From JBAZOO01 sp041648735 (GTDB lineage Bacteria > Verrucomicrobiota > Lentisphaeria > Oligosphaerales > CAITYL01), in NCBI GenBank assembly GCA_041648735.1, contig JBAZOO010000035.1, forward strand, positions 1 through 37,879: 37,879 nucleotides of DNA, written 5' to 3'. Of this stretch, positions 1 through 7,705 are shown piece after piece. The notes under the pieces were generated by a model. It saw only the letters and a list, made by a program, of their open reading frames with translations. It had not been told where the DNA came from and searched no databases. The position numbers and the translations under genes are program-made. Within the stretch, counting starts at the first letter, position 1, and every line of letters starts with the position of its first letter.

Positions 1-99
1 ACAAGATGCCGGCGGCGGGTGTCACGCCTATAGCCAAGCACGCCAGGGCAATAAATCAAGTCTCTCCCTATGGTTTCAGGCCGCCGTGCCGGTGGCTTC

Positions 100-515
100 G
101 CTGAAGCGTGAACTCCAACCCGGGCCATCCCCGCTGGAGTTCACACTTTAGTGTGGGACCTGCCGTCCAGGCGATCCCTCGCAGGGCGGAAGGTGGGCCG
201 TCCAGAGGAAACGCCGCCGCCCCCAAGCAGCCCACGCTGAAGCGTGAACTCCAACCCGGGCCGTCCCCGCTGGAGTTCACACTTTAGTGTGGGATTTGCC
301 GTCCAGCCAAAAAAACTCGCAGGGCGGAAGGTGGGCCGTCCAGAGGAAACGTCGCCGCCCCCAAGCAGCCCACGCTGAAGCGTGAACTCCAACCCGGGCC
401 GTCCCCCGCTGGAGTTCACACTTTAGTGTGGGATCTGCCGTCCAGCCAAAAAACTCGCAGGGCGGAAGGTGGGGCGTCCAGAGGAAACGTCGCCTGCCCC
501 CAGGCAGCATTTCCC
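100..515. repeat. Tandem ~137-bp repeat with three consecutive hairpins per unit
   Basis: Three units begin at about 100, 236 and 374 (spacing 136 and 138 bp), followed by a partial fourth. Each unit carries, in unit 2: hairpin A CACGC-TGAA-GCGTG (233-246), a 10-bp perfect inverted repeat B GTGAACTCCA / TGGAGTTCAC (244-253 and 271-280, 17-nt loop), and hairpin C CACAC-TTTA-GTGTG (278-291). A and C each share three bases with B, so they compete or stack. The rest of the unit is a GC-rich spacer with GCCGTCCAG and TCGCAGGGCGGAA words. Short ORFs read through it in several frames but none looks like a protein. I interpret it as a non-coding REP-like array; function unknown. Confidence 0.85.
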
Positions 516-542
516 GCCCTGCGAGGAACTGCCTGGACGGCA
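436..542. repeat. Long imperfect inverted repeat at the nadA 3' end
   Basis: TGCCGTCCAG (436-445) and CTCGCAGGGCGGAA (454-467) recur in reverse complement as TTCCCGCCCTGCGAG (511-525) and CTGGACGGCA (533-542). The right arm is an inverted copy of the spacer part of the tandem repeat and lies 12 bp beyond the nadA stop codon. Transcribed with nadA it would fold into a strong stem and might end or protect the mRNA; no T tract follows, so a classical terminator is not shown. Confidence 0.6.
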
Positions 543-554
543 GGCCCCCCCCGG

Positions 555-1475
555 TCAGCCGCCAGTCGCGGCGATCCGGAGCATGGCATCAATCGCGCGC
601 TTGGCCTTGGCGGCCACCGCCTCGGGAACCTGGATCACTGTCTCCAGCGTCTCCAGCGACCGGGCGACCTTCGCCAAGGTCGTCTTCTTCATGTTCGGGC
701 AACGCAGGAAGGGGCTGAGCAGGACGAATTCGATCCGCGGCGCCGCCTTGCGCAGGGTGTGCAGAATGCCATCCTCGGTGCCGACGATGAACTTGCGGTG
801 GGGCGTCGTCTTGACCATCTCGGCCATCTGGCCGGTGGAGAGGATGAAGTCGGCCAGCTCCTGCACCTCCGGCCTGGTCTCGGGATGGACCATGAGCTTG
901 GCGTCCGGATGCTCGGCCTTCATCCGCAGCACGGTCTCGGCGCGGATCATGTTGTGGGTCGGGCAGAAGCCCGGCCACAACGTCAGGTTGCGCCCAAGCT
1001 GCTTCTCGACAAACTTGCCCAGGAACTGGTCGGGAATGAAGAGGATGTCCGGCACCTCCCCCAGCGAGCGCACGATCTTCGCGGCATTGGCGGAGGTGCA
1101 GCAGATGTCGCTTTCCGCCTTGACTTCGGCGGTGGAGTTCACGTAGCAGACGACCGGGGCGCCGGGGTGGGCCGCCTTGAAGGCGCGAAGCTGCTCCGCG
1201 GTGATCATGTCGGCCATCGGGCAGCCGGCGCTGGGGTCGGGCATGATGACCTTGCGGCCGGGATTGAGGATGGCGGCGGTTTCGGCCATGAACTGGACGC
1301 CGCAGAAGATGATGGCCTCCGCGTCCCGCACCTGGCTGGCCTTGACGCTGAGGCCATAGGAGTCGCCGACATAGTCCGCGATGTCCTGGATGTCGCCGGT
1401 CTGGTAGGTGTGGGCGAGGATGACCGCCTTGCGTTCCCGGCGGAGGCGATTGATCTTGGCGACAAGCTCTTCCAT
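555..1475 (-). CDS. nadA: Quinolinate synthase NadA
   Basis: Condenses iminoaspartate with dihydroxyacetone phosphate to quinolinate in de novo NAD synthesis, in the cytosol. The 306-aa product matches the short thermophile-type NadA length. The three cysteines that hold the [4Fe-4S] cluster in this family are at the expected places: C85 in AGCPMADM, C171 in GFCPTHN and C259 in FLRCPNM. The N-terminal AHTYQ and the MVHPE segment are also family motifs. The ATG at 1475 follows a GGAAGGGA ribosome site. A possible promoter (TTGCAC, 17 bp, TAGGTT on the minus strand, 1526-1554) is weak. nadB and nadC are not nearby, so the gene stands alone. Identification is secure. Confidence 0.96.
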   Translation of the reverse strand: MEELVAKINRLRRERKAVILAHTYQTGDIQDIADYVGDSYGLSVKASQVRDAEAIIFCGVQFMAETAAILNPGRKVIMPDPSAGCPMADMITAEQLRAFKAAHPGAPVVCYVNSTAEVKAESDICCTSANAAKIVRSLGEVPDILFIPDQFLGKFVEKQLGRNLTLWPGFCPTHNMIRAETVLRMKAEHPDAKLMVHPETRPEVQELADFILSTGQMAEMVKTTPHRKFIVGTEDGILHTLRKAAPRIEFVLLSPFLRCPNMKKTTLAKVARSLETLETVIQVPEAVAAKAKRAIDAMLRIAATGG

Positions 1476-1643
1476 GCTTGATCCCTTCCATCAAAAAAAA
1501 CGGCTGGGGGGGGTGGTTGAGCCACAACCTAACCGGTTTCCGGCCAAAGTGCAACCCTGCACGAGGAGCGTGCAGCTCTGACGAATTCCGGCTGGGCTTG
1601 GCACCGGCGGCGGTGGAGTGGTTGGGGATTCCGCCCCCATCCT

Positions 1644-2360
1644 CTAGTCCCGATCCCAGCAGTAGTCTTTGCTGCCATCCCAGGGATTGCCGAGCTTGCC
1701 CGCCTGGTAGAAGGCCGGGCAGCCGCCGGCCGCCGTCACCCCCTCGACATGGCCGTCCAGCCAGGTCACGATGCAGGTGTTGGCATGCCGGCCATAGGCC
1801 AGCGGGTTGTTGCCGTCGGCCCAGGAATAGACGTGGTAGTAGCCATTCAGGTTGCCGGTGTTCCAGACCGCGGCGTTCTCCACGGCGAAGGCGGTGCGTT
1901 CCGGCTTCTTGATCTCCGCCAGCTTGGCCGGCCGGAGGTAGCGGGGGCCATAGGGCGCCCCCCAGGTGCCGATCCAGGAATTTCCGCCGAGCATCTGCGC
2001 GTTGTGGCCGTAACTGACCCGGCCGTATTTCAGGCGGGTTTCGGCGGTTTGCGCCCCCTGGTCGTCGGAGGGGCAGAAAAAGAGGTTGGAGGTCGCTTCC
2101 GTCATCAGCCGGTGGTACCAGCCGTTGGTGAGGTCGTTGGTGCCGCCGTTGAGCCCTTTCGACTCCATGAGGGAATCGTTGTTGTCGTCGGCGTACATCA
2201 TGGCCTGGGCGGCGATCTGCTTGCAATTGCCGATGCAGGCCGCCTTCTTGGCGGCCTCCCGGGCCCGCCCCAGCGCCGGCAGCAGCATGGAGGCGAGAAT
2301 GGCGATGATGGCGATCACCACCAGCAGCTCGATCAGGGTGAAAGCTGCTTTGCGGCTCAT
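1644..2360 (-). CDS. Type II pseudopilin-like protein with H-x9-DG C-terminal motif
   Basis: A 238-aa secreted or pilus-like protein. Residues 1-6 are a short basic leader, followed by FTLIELLVVIAIIAILASM, the prepilin cleavage/methylation segment; cleavage by PilD-type peptidase would fall before F7, with Ala rather than the usual Gly at -1. A 25-residue hydrophobic helix runs to about residue 30. The tail contains H192 then nine residues then D202-G203, the H-x9-DG motif typical of large paralogous families in Planctomycetes, Verrucomicrobia and Lentisphaerae. The ORF is open far upstream, but the start at 2360 is set by AGGAG seven bases ahead and by the leader. Cysteines (C42, C46, C96, C196, C214, C234) may form disulfides. 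Exact role is unknown; a solitary copy with no secretion genes nearby. Confidence 0.93.
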   Translation of the reverse strand: MSRKAAFTLIELLVVIAIIAILASMLLPALGRAREAAKKAACIGNCKQIAAQAMMYADDNNDSLMESKGLNGGTNDLTNGWYHRLMTEATSNLFFCPSDDQGAQTAETRLKYGRVSYGHNAQMLGGNSWIGTWGAPYGPRYLRPAKLAEIKKPERTAFAVENAAVWNTGNLNGYYHVYSWADGNNPLAYGRHANTCIVTWLDGHVEGVTAAGGCPAFYQAGKLGNPWDGSKDYCWDRD

Positions 2361-2627
2361 GCTTTTCTCCTTTCCCGGACACCCATGTGGCTTGCCAACG
2401 CTTGGCGGGAAAATACCCCATCCACCCATGGAAGCAAGCGGGGAAGGGGGGGCCGGCTTCTGGGGCGCGTGCCCCAGGCTTTCTGGGCCGCCGCCCGCCG
2501 CCCGCCGCATCATGCCGGCAGGCGCTGGTGATTTCCGCCGGCGCGGTTTGGGATTACAGTACGGGCCGGTTTTGTCCCATTCCGCAACCATCCCCCGTTG
2601 TTGCCTTATACTGGAGCGATGCGCATC

Positions 2628-4577
2628 ATGGCCGGCCAAACGCTGATCGAGAAAATCCTGTCCGCCCACCTGGCCGAGGGGGAGCTTGCCCCGGGGCGGG
2701 AGATCAAAATCCGGATTGACCAGACCCTGTGCCAGGATGCGACGGGGACCATGGCCTGCCTGGAGCTGGAGGCGATCGGCGTGGAGCGGGTGCGCACCGA
2801 GCTGTCGGTGATCTACGTTGACCACAACACGATGCAGAACGGGCCGGAGAACCAGAACGACCATCTTTATTTGCAAAGCGTCGCCGCGGCCAAGGGCTGC
2901 CATTTCTCCCGCCCTGGCAACGGGATCTGCCACCAGGTGCATCTGGAGCGGTTCGGCGTGCCCGGCAAGACGCTGCTCGGCTCCGACTCGCACACGCCGA
3001 CCGGCGGCGGCCTCGGCATGGTCGCCATTGGCGCCGGCGGCCTGGACGTGGCGCTGGCGATGGCGGGGGTGCCGTTCAAGCTGATGGCGCCCAAGGTCAT
3101 TGGGGTGCGCCTCACCGGCCGGCTCCAGCCGTGGGTGGCGGCGAAGGACGTGATCCTCCATCTCCTTTCCATCCTCAGCACCAAGGGGAACGTCGGCGGC
3201 GCGGTCGAGTATTTCGGCCCCGGCGTCGCCACCCTGGGAGTGCCGGAGCGGGCCACGATCACCAACATGGGGGCGGAGATGGGGGTGACCACCTCGGTCT
3301 TCCCCTCGGACGCGACGACGCGGCAGTTCCTGGCGGCCCAAGGGCGGGAGGCGGCCTGGCGCGAGCTGGCGGCGGACGCCGACGCGCGCTACGAGCGGAT
3401 CCTGGAGGTTGACCTGGGGGCGCTGGAGCCGCTGGCGGCCTGTCCGTCGAGTCCGGACAACATCAAGCCGGTGCGGGCGCTGGCGGGCGCGCCGGTGGGG
3501 CAGGTGCTGATCGGCTCCTGCACCAACAGCTCGCTCAAGGATCTGAGCACCGTCGCCGCCGTGCTGGCGCAGCGGCCGGTGCACCCCAATGTCTCGCTCG
3601 GCATCGCCCCGGGCAGCCGGCAGGTGCTGGAGATGCTGGCGCGCAATGGCGCCTTGGCCGAGATGATCAAGGCCGGCGCCCGCATCCTCGAATCCGCCTG
3701 CGGCCCCTGCATCGGCCAGGGGATGAGCCCCGCCACGGGCACGGTGACGTTGCGCACCTTCAACCGTAACTTCGCCGGCCGCACCGGCACCAAGGGCGAC
3801 CAGTGCTACCTGGTCAGCCCCGAGACGGCGCTGGCCGCCGCGGTCACCGGCGCCATCACCGACCCGCGCGACCTGGGGCTGGAGCCGCCGGTGTTCAACC
3901 AGCCCGACCACTTCCTCGTTGACGACCGGATGATCCTGCCACCGCCGCCCGCCGGCACCCCGGCCGCGATCATCCGCAAGGAGACCATTGGCGCGCCGCC
4001 GGTCTGCCGGCCGTTCCCCGCCGACCTGGACGGGTGCGTCCTGATCAAGGTCGGCGACAAGGTCACCACCGACCATATCATGCCCGCCGGTGCCTTCCTC
4101 AAGCACCGCAGCAACATTCCGGTCTACGCCAAGGCGGTGTTCCACTGTTTCAACCGCGATGGGCAGCCGACCTTCGCCGAGCGCGCCGCCGCGGTGCGCG
4201 ACGCCGGCCGGCACGGGGTGATCGTCGCCGGCGAGAGCTACGGCCAGGGCTCCAGCCGTGAACATGCGGCCATCTGCCCGCAGTTCCTCGGCGTCCGCGC
4301 CGTGATTGCGCTCTCCATCGAGCGCATCCATGCCGCGAACCTGGTCAACTTCGGCATCCTGCCGCTCTACTTCCAGAGCCGTGAGGACTTGGCGAAAATC
4401 GAGCCGGAGGCGACGCTCGCCGCGGCTGACATCCGCGGCCAGCTCCAGTGCGGGGCGACGGTGACGCTGACCGTGCGCAACCCTGGGCAGCCGGCGTTCG
4501 CCCTGGCCTGCCGCCACCAGCTTTCGGCGGAGGATTTGCGGGAAGTCCTCGCCGGCGGCCGCCTGGCCGCGGTGTGA
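2628..4577 (+). CDS. acn: Aconitate hydratase, short Aquifex-type
   Basis: Isomerises citrate to isocitrate in the TCA cycle. The 649-aa protein is the short single-chain aconitase type, with three core domains and then the swivel domain. Cluster ligands are C298 (GSCTNS), C358 and C361 (ACGPCIGQG). Other signatures are SDSHTPTGGGLGM (119-131) and the swivel-domain GESYGQGSSREHAA, which binds substrate carboxylate through Ser and Arg. The frame is open from a TTG at 2598 and an ATG at 2619, but GGAG at 2613-2616 sits 11 bases before the ATG at 2628, where homologues begin (MAGQTL...). Citrate synthase, its pathway partner, lies 26 kb away. A related dehydratase (homoaconitase, isopropylmalate isomerase) is less likely given single-chain length and domain order. 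Confidence 0.95.
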   Translation: MAGQTLIEKILSAHLAEGELAPGREIKIRIDQTLCQDATGTMACLELEAIGVERVRTELSVIYVDHNTMQNGPENQNDHLYLQSVAAAKGCHFSRPGNGICHQVHLERFGVPGKTLLGSDSHTPTGGGLGMVAIGAGGLDVALAMAGVPFKLMAPKVIGVRLTGRLQPWVAAKDVILHLLSILSTKGNVGGAVEYFGPGVATLGVPERATITNMGAEMGVTTSVFPSDATTRQFLAAQGREAAWRELAADADARYERILEVDLGALEPLAACPSSPDNIKPVRALAGAPVGQVLIGSCTNSSLKDLSTVAAVLAQRPVHPNVSLGIAPGSRQVLEMLARNGALAEMIKAGARILESACGPCIGQGMSPATGTVTLRTFNRNFAGRTGTKGDQCYLVSPETALAAAVTGAITDPRDLGLEPPVFNQPDHFLVDDRMILPPPPAGTPAAIIRKETIGAPPVCRPFPADLDGCVLIKVGDKVTTDHIMPAGAFLKHRSNIPVYAKAVFHCFNRDGQPTFAERAAAVRDAGRHGVIVAGESYGQGSSREHAAICPQFLGVRAVIALSIERIHAANLVNFGILPLYFQSREDLAKIEPEATLAAADIRGQLQCGATVTLTVRNPGQPAFALACRHQLSAEDLREVLAGGRLAAV

Positions 4578-4625
4578 GCGGCGGCGGGCAGGCGGGACGG
4601 GAATGCAACGGGGGACTGGCGCGAG

Positions 4626-5438
4626 ATGTGCGGCAAACTGACCTACGAACGGCGGCAGATGATCAACCAAGGGGGGATGGCGACGCTCACGCTCGTCGTC
4701 CCGCCCGACGGGCAGCCGCTGGTCCTGCGCGAGATCCAGCCCCGGCTGCGCTGGAACCTGTGGATGCACCGGCGCTTCCTCGCCGGCGCCAAGATCCGCA
4801 AGCTGGTTTCGCCGCACCCGAACATCGTCGCCTCCGTCGAGTACGGCTACCATGGCCTGCGCCCCTACGAGCTGATCGAGTATTGCCATGACGCGCCCAA
4901 CCTCAACGAACTGATCCTGCGCAAGGATCCGCGCATCATCGCCAGCTCGCTGGAAATCCTGCGCCAGGCCTGCGCCGCCATCGCCCACATGCATGCCAAG
5001 GGGTTCCTCCACCTCGACGTCAAGGCGGAGAACTTCCTGGTGATGGAGCCGGAGGCGGCGTCGCTGCTGGTCAAGCTGACCGACTTCGACCTCAGCCGGA
5101 AAATCGGCGACCGCCATGACTCCCACCGCGCCGGGACGGTCAACTACATGTCCCCGGAAATGCTCCAGGCGGGGCGGTGTGGCGTCGAGGCGGACATTTT
5201 CGCCTTTGGCGTGATCGCCTACTGGATTCTCGCCGGCCGCAAGCCCTTCTCCGGCTTCACCGTGGAGGCGATGCGCCGGCAGCAGCTTGCCCGGAACGCC
5301 TTCATTCCGGAACCCGCCAAGCTGAACCCGCAAATCGCGCCCAAGCTGAGCTGGATCGTCATGCGCTGCCTGGAGAAGGATCCCGCCAAGCGCTACCCGA
5401 GCATGCCCTACCTCCAGATGGAACTTGCCAAGCTCTGA
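4626..5438 (+). CDS. Serine/threonine kinase-like protein, catalytically atypical
   Basis: A 270-aa protein that is essentially one Hanks-type kinase fold with no membrane or sensor domain. The catalytic loop HLDVKAENF is intact (D131, K133, N136), as are SPE (176-178), D190 of the F helix and the final Arg (R256). Three ATP-site features are altered: the glycine loop is reduced to NQGGMATLTLV, the VAIK lysine position is R35 (LVLRE), and the alpha-C glutamate is G54 (FLAGAKI where families have FLxEAxx). DFG is D153-F-D155. It may be a pseudokinase, or a kinase binding nucleotide in another way. The gene starts 48 bp after aconitase and is probably co-transcribed; GGGGGA precedes the ATG by nine bases. 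An alternative start is M12. Fold assignment is firm, activity is not. Confidence 0.85.
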   Translation: MCGKLTYERRQMINQGGMATLTLVVPPDGQPLVLREIQPRLRWNLWMHRRFLAGAKIRKLVSPHPNIVASVEYGYHGLRPYELIEYCHDAPNLNELILRKDPRIIASSLEILRQACAAIAHMHAKGFLHLDVKAENFLVMEPEAASLLVKLTDFDLSRKIGDRHDSHRAGTVNYMSPEMLQAGRCGVEADIFAFGVIAYWILAGRKPFSGFTVEAMRRQQLARNAFIPEPAKLNPQIAPKLSWIVMRCLEKDPAKRYPSMPYLQMELAKL

Positions 5439-5632
5439 CCGGGCCCCCGCCAGGAAATCGGTGGACGCCAGGCAGGGGTGCCTCCCCTTTCCCGGGATCC
5501 CTTGCTGTCCCTGCGGGATTGAGGCTTTTTCCGGCGATCCGTCTGGAGCCCGCGGTCGCCGCGGCATCCGGAACGGATCCCGTTGCCAGTGCCGCCAACA
5601 GAATTGTCCCGCACCTGTGTCCCGCCCGAGTG

Positions 5633-5661
5633 TTGCGGCCGGGCGGTTGGCTGATTACATT
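5633..5661 (+). promoter_or_regulatory. Possible sigma-70 promoter upstream of the LRV protein gene
   Basis: TTGCGG (5633-5638) and TACATT (5656-5661) are separated by 17 bp, about 70 bp ahead of the ATG at 5730. Match to consensus is only moderate (3/6 and 4/6). The rest of the 291-bp gap after the kinase gene shows no gene or clear structure. Confidence 0.3.
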
Positions 5662-5729
5662 GCGGAGTTCGCACGGGCCGCGGGGTTCCGGAGGGGGAGG
5701 CCGGCGGCCGTGCCGGGCGCGGGAGAGGC

Positions 5730-7193
5730 ATGAGCCGGATTGTCGACATCGTGGAATTGCGTGCCAGCCTGGAAAGCGGCGGCGCGGCGGGGGCCGTGGC
5801 GGCGTTGAAGGGGTGCATGATCCCCTCGCGCGTGCTGCGGCAGCTCCTGGAGCCGCCGGCGCCGGTGGCGGAGCTGTTCCTGGCCTCCTGGCCGGAGACG
5901 CCCTCGCGCTACCTGGAGGAGCTGGCCGCCACGCCGGCCCTGGAGCGGCCGGAGGTCGCGGCCGCGCTGGTCAAGAATCCGCGCACGCCGCGGGGCGTCT
6001 TCGAGAAGCTGGCCCGGAGCGAAAACCCGGAGATCCGGCTGCTGCTGGCCAAGGGGCGGCAGCTCACGGCGGATGCGTCGGCCAACCTGGCGGCCGATCC
6101 CGACCCGGCGGTGCGGGCCCGGCTCGCCGCCAATCCCGCCACTCCCTTGGCGGCCCAGCTCGCCCTCGCCGCCGATCCGGTCGGCTTCGTGCGCACCGCC
6201 CTCCTGCGCCAGCCCCGGCTGGATCCCCACGTGCTCCACGAACTGGCGGAGAACGAGGACCTGCTGGTGCGCGCCGCAACCATGATCCAGGCCAAGCTCG
6301 CGCCGGAACAGTTGCTGGAATGGGCCGACCTGGACGATTTCCACCACCAGCTTTTCCTGCTCCAGCGCGACGGCTTGCCGGAGAGCGTCCTGGAATCGCT
6401 CTGCTTCAGCCGGCATCCGCGCATCCAGGAGCTGGCGGTGGCGCGCCGGCGCTGTTCGCTGGATGAACTCCTCGGCTGGAGTGAAAAGGGCAACCCCCGC
6501 GTCCGGGTCGTCGTCGCCGCCAAGCCGGAGCTGCCGCCCGAGGTCCAGCGGGTGCTGGCCGACGACCCCATGCTGCCCGTGAAGCTGGCGCTCGCCGGCA
6601 ATCCGGCGCTGGATGCCGCCGTGGCCCGGCATTTGGCGGAAATGGACCAGCCGCGGATTTGGCACGCCCTGGCGGCAAACCCCCACCTGCCGCCGGCGGC
6701 GCTCACCGAGCTGTGCCGCGAGCCGGATCCGCGCCTGGGCAAGCTGCTGGCGGCCCGCGCGGACTTGACCGCCGAGCAGGTGGAGCTGCTCCTGGAGCAT
6801 GGCGGCGAGGCGGTGGCCGGGCATCTGACGGCGCACGGCGTGGAATATGTGGACTTGGCGGCGGCGCGGGCGGAAACGCTGGCGGCGCACCGGCTGCCCT
6901 CCGTGCGGGCCTTCGCCGCCCCTTCCCGCAACCTCGCCCCGGCGACCATGCGCAAGATGAGCATTGATCCGGTGGCGCTGGTCCGCCGGCGGCTGGCCGG
7001 GAATCCGGCGTTGCCGGAACGGATCCTGCAGTTCCTGACCACCGATGCCGATCCGGCGACGGCGGCCCGGGCCCGGGCGGCGCTCGCCGAGTTGCAATCC
7101 GCCGGCGGGGCGGCCGCGGTGGCGGAGCCGGCGGCCGGCAGTGGCGGTGGCGGGGTGCTGCGCCGCCTGATCCGCAAGGTCATGGCCGGCTGA
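5730..7193 (+). CDS. Leucine-rich-repeat-variant (LRV/HEAT-like) solenoid protein
   Basis: A 487-aa all-helical repeat protein of unknown function. From about residue 60 to 430 it repeats a roughly 24-residue unit of the form LAxNPxTPxxxLxxLAxDPDPxVRxxL, for example ALVKNPRTP, LAADPDPAVRARLAANPATP, LAGNPAL and LAANPHLPP. This is the LRV pattern, a variant of HEAT/LRR solenoids that usually bind other proteins. No signal peptide, membrane segment or catalytic motif is visible. The tail is Ala/Gly-rich (about 445-475) and ends in a basic helix RRLIRKVMAG. The ATG follows GGGAGAGG closely. It is followed by two small paralogous genes on the same strand, which may share its function. The azotobacter LRV protein has an N-terminal 4Fe-4S cluster; no such Cys cluster is seen here. 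Confidence 0.8.
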   Translation: MSRIVDIVELRASLESGGAAGAVAALKGCMIPSRVLRQLLEPPAPVAELFLASWPETPSRYLEELAATPALERPEVAAALVKNPRTPRGVFEKLARSENPEIRLLLAKGRQLTADASANLAADPDPAVRARLAANPATPLAAQLALAADPVGFVRTALLRQPRLDPHVLHELAENEDLLVRAATMIQAKLAPEQLLEWADLDDFHHQLFLLQRDGLPESVLESLCFSRHPRIQELAVARRRCSLDELLGWSEKGNPRVRVVVAAKPELPPEVQRVLADDPMLPVKLALAGNPALDAAVARHLAEMDQPRIWHALAANPHLPPAALTELCREPDPRLGKLLAARADLTAEQVELLLEHGGEAVAGHLTAHGVEYVDLAAARAETLAAHRLPSVRAFAAPSRNLAPATMRKMSIDPVALVRRRLAGNPALPERILQFLTTDADPATAARARAALAELQSAGGAAAVAEPAAGSGGGGVLRRLIRKVMAG

Positions 7194-7198
7194 GGGGG

Positions 7199-7290
7199 GA
7201 ACTGGAAACTTGGAACTTGAAACTGGGAAACCCTCCGCGAACTCCGCGCCGCCGCGGTGAAAATCTTCGATAATTCATGACTCATCATTG
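7199..7290. repeat. Mosaic of three intergenic word repeats
   Basis: Between the LRV gene and the next ORF lie three unrelated low-complexity blocks: AACTGGAAACTTGGAACTTGAAAC-like (7199-7231), CTCCGCGAACTCCGCG...GCGGTGAAAATC (7233-7265) and AATTCATGACTCATCATT (7272-7289). Each is internally near-repetitive. From memory, similar words recur between genes in many uncultured bacterial genomes. They end next to the ribosome site of the gene at 7305. Confidence 0.5.
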
Positions 7291-7304
7291 AAAGGGAACT
7301 GACC

Positions 7305-7688
7305 ATGGCAGTGGCAGCGAAAGCCGGCACCCCGCGGAAACTGGGGTTCGTCGAGATCATCATGGGTGCGGACGCCGAGACGATCAAGGCGGCGTACGAG
7401 GCCCGGCTGAAGATTGATGGGCTGCTGGCGGAGCGCGAGGAGGCGTACCGCCGGATTGTGGCGGTCGAGAGCCAGATCGAGGAGATCGTGGGCGAGCCGG
7501 GGACCTTTGTCTATCCGCCGCCGCCGAGCCCGGTGGCCGGCTGGCCGAAGCTGGAGCCGCAGGCGCGCAAGGCCGCCGCGCCGGCGGCCGCCCCGGCCGC
7601 CCCGAAGCCGGCGGCGCCGCGCAAGGAGAAAGCCGCCGCCGGGGGTGGTGTTGGTGAAGGCAAGGCCGCTCCAGTTGAAGCGGAGTGA
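7305..7688 (+). CDS. Small protein of unknown function, paralogue A (LLxERE...GxP-PPPP type)
   Basis: A 127-aa protein I do not recognise. Residues about 25-62 form a predicted amphipathic helix ending in IVGEP, then FVYPPPPSP; the remaining half is Ala/Pro/Lys-rich and probably disordered. The helix aligns without gaps to the next gene over 26 residues: LLAEREEAYRRIVAVE... here against LLLERESEFVRIAECE..., sharing LL-x-ERE-x-x-[YF]-x-RI-x3-E-x2-I-x2-I-[VL]-G-x-P and the following proline run. The genes are thus tandem paralogues. No signal peptide or membrane segment. The ATG follows AAAGGGAAC. The pattern suggests a short docking helix with a polyproline segment, which is inference only. 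Confidence 0.7.
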   Translation: MAVAAKAGTPRKLGFVEIIMGADAETIKAAYEARLKIDGLLAEREEAYRRIVAVESQIEEIVGEPGTFVYPPPPSPVAGWPKLEPQARKAAAPAAAPAAPKPAAPRKEKAAAGGGVGEGKAAPVEAE

Positions 7689-7705
7689 GGGGTTCCGCCC
7701 AACCC

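Noticed and set aside
100..510. Short ORFs within the hairpin repeat (EFTLQRG-type peptides)
   Set aside because: They merely translate the repeat; no ribosome sites and no independent coding signal.
2607..2612. TATACT as -10 element for aconitase
   Set aside because: No matching -35 at usable spacing, and the start codon would lie too close for a normal leader.
1644..5567. 1307-codon minus-strand open frame covering the pseudopilin and most of the aconitase and kinase region
   Set aside because: Only the last 238 codons are real; the rest is antisense to aconitase and the kinase, kept open by high GC.
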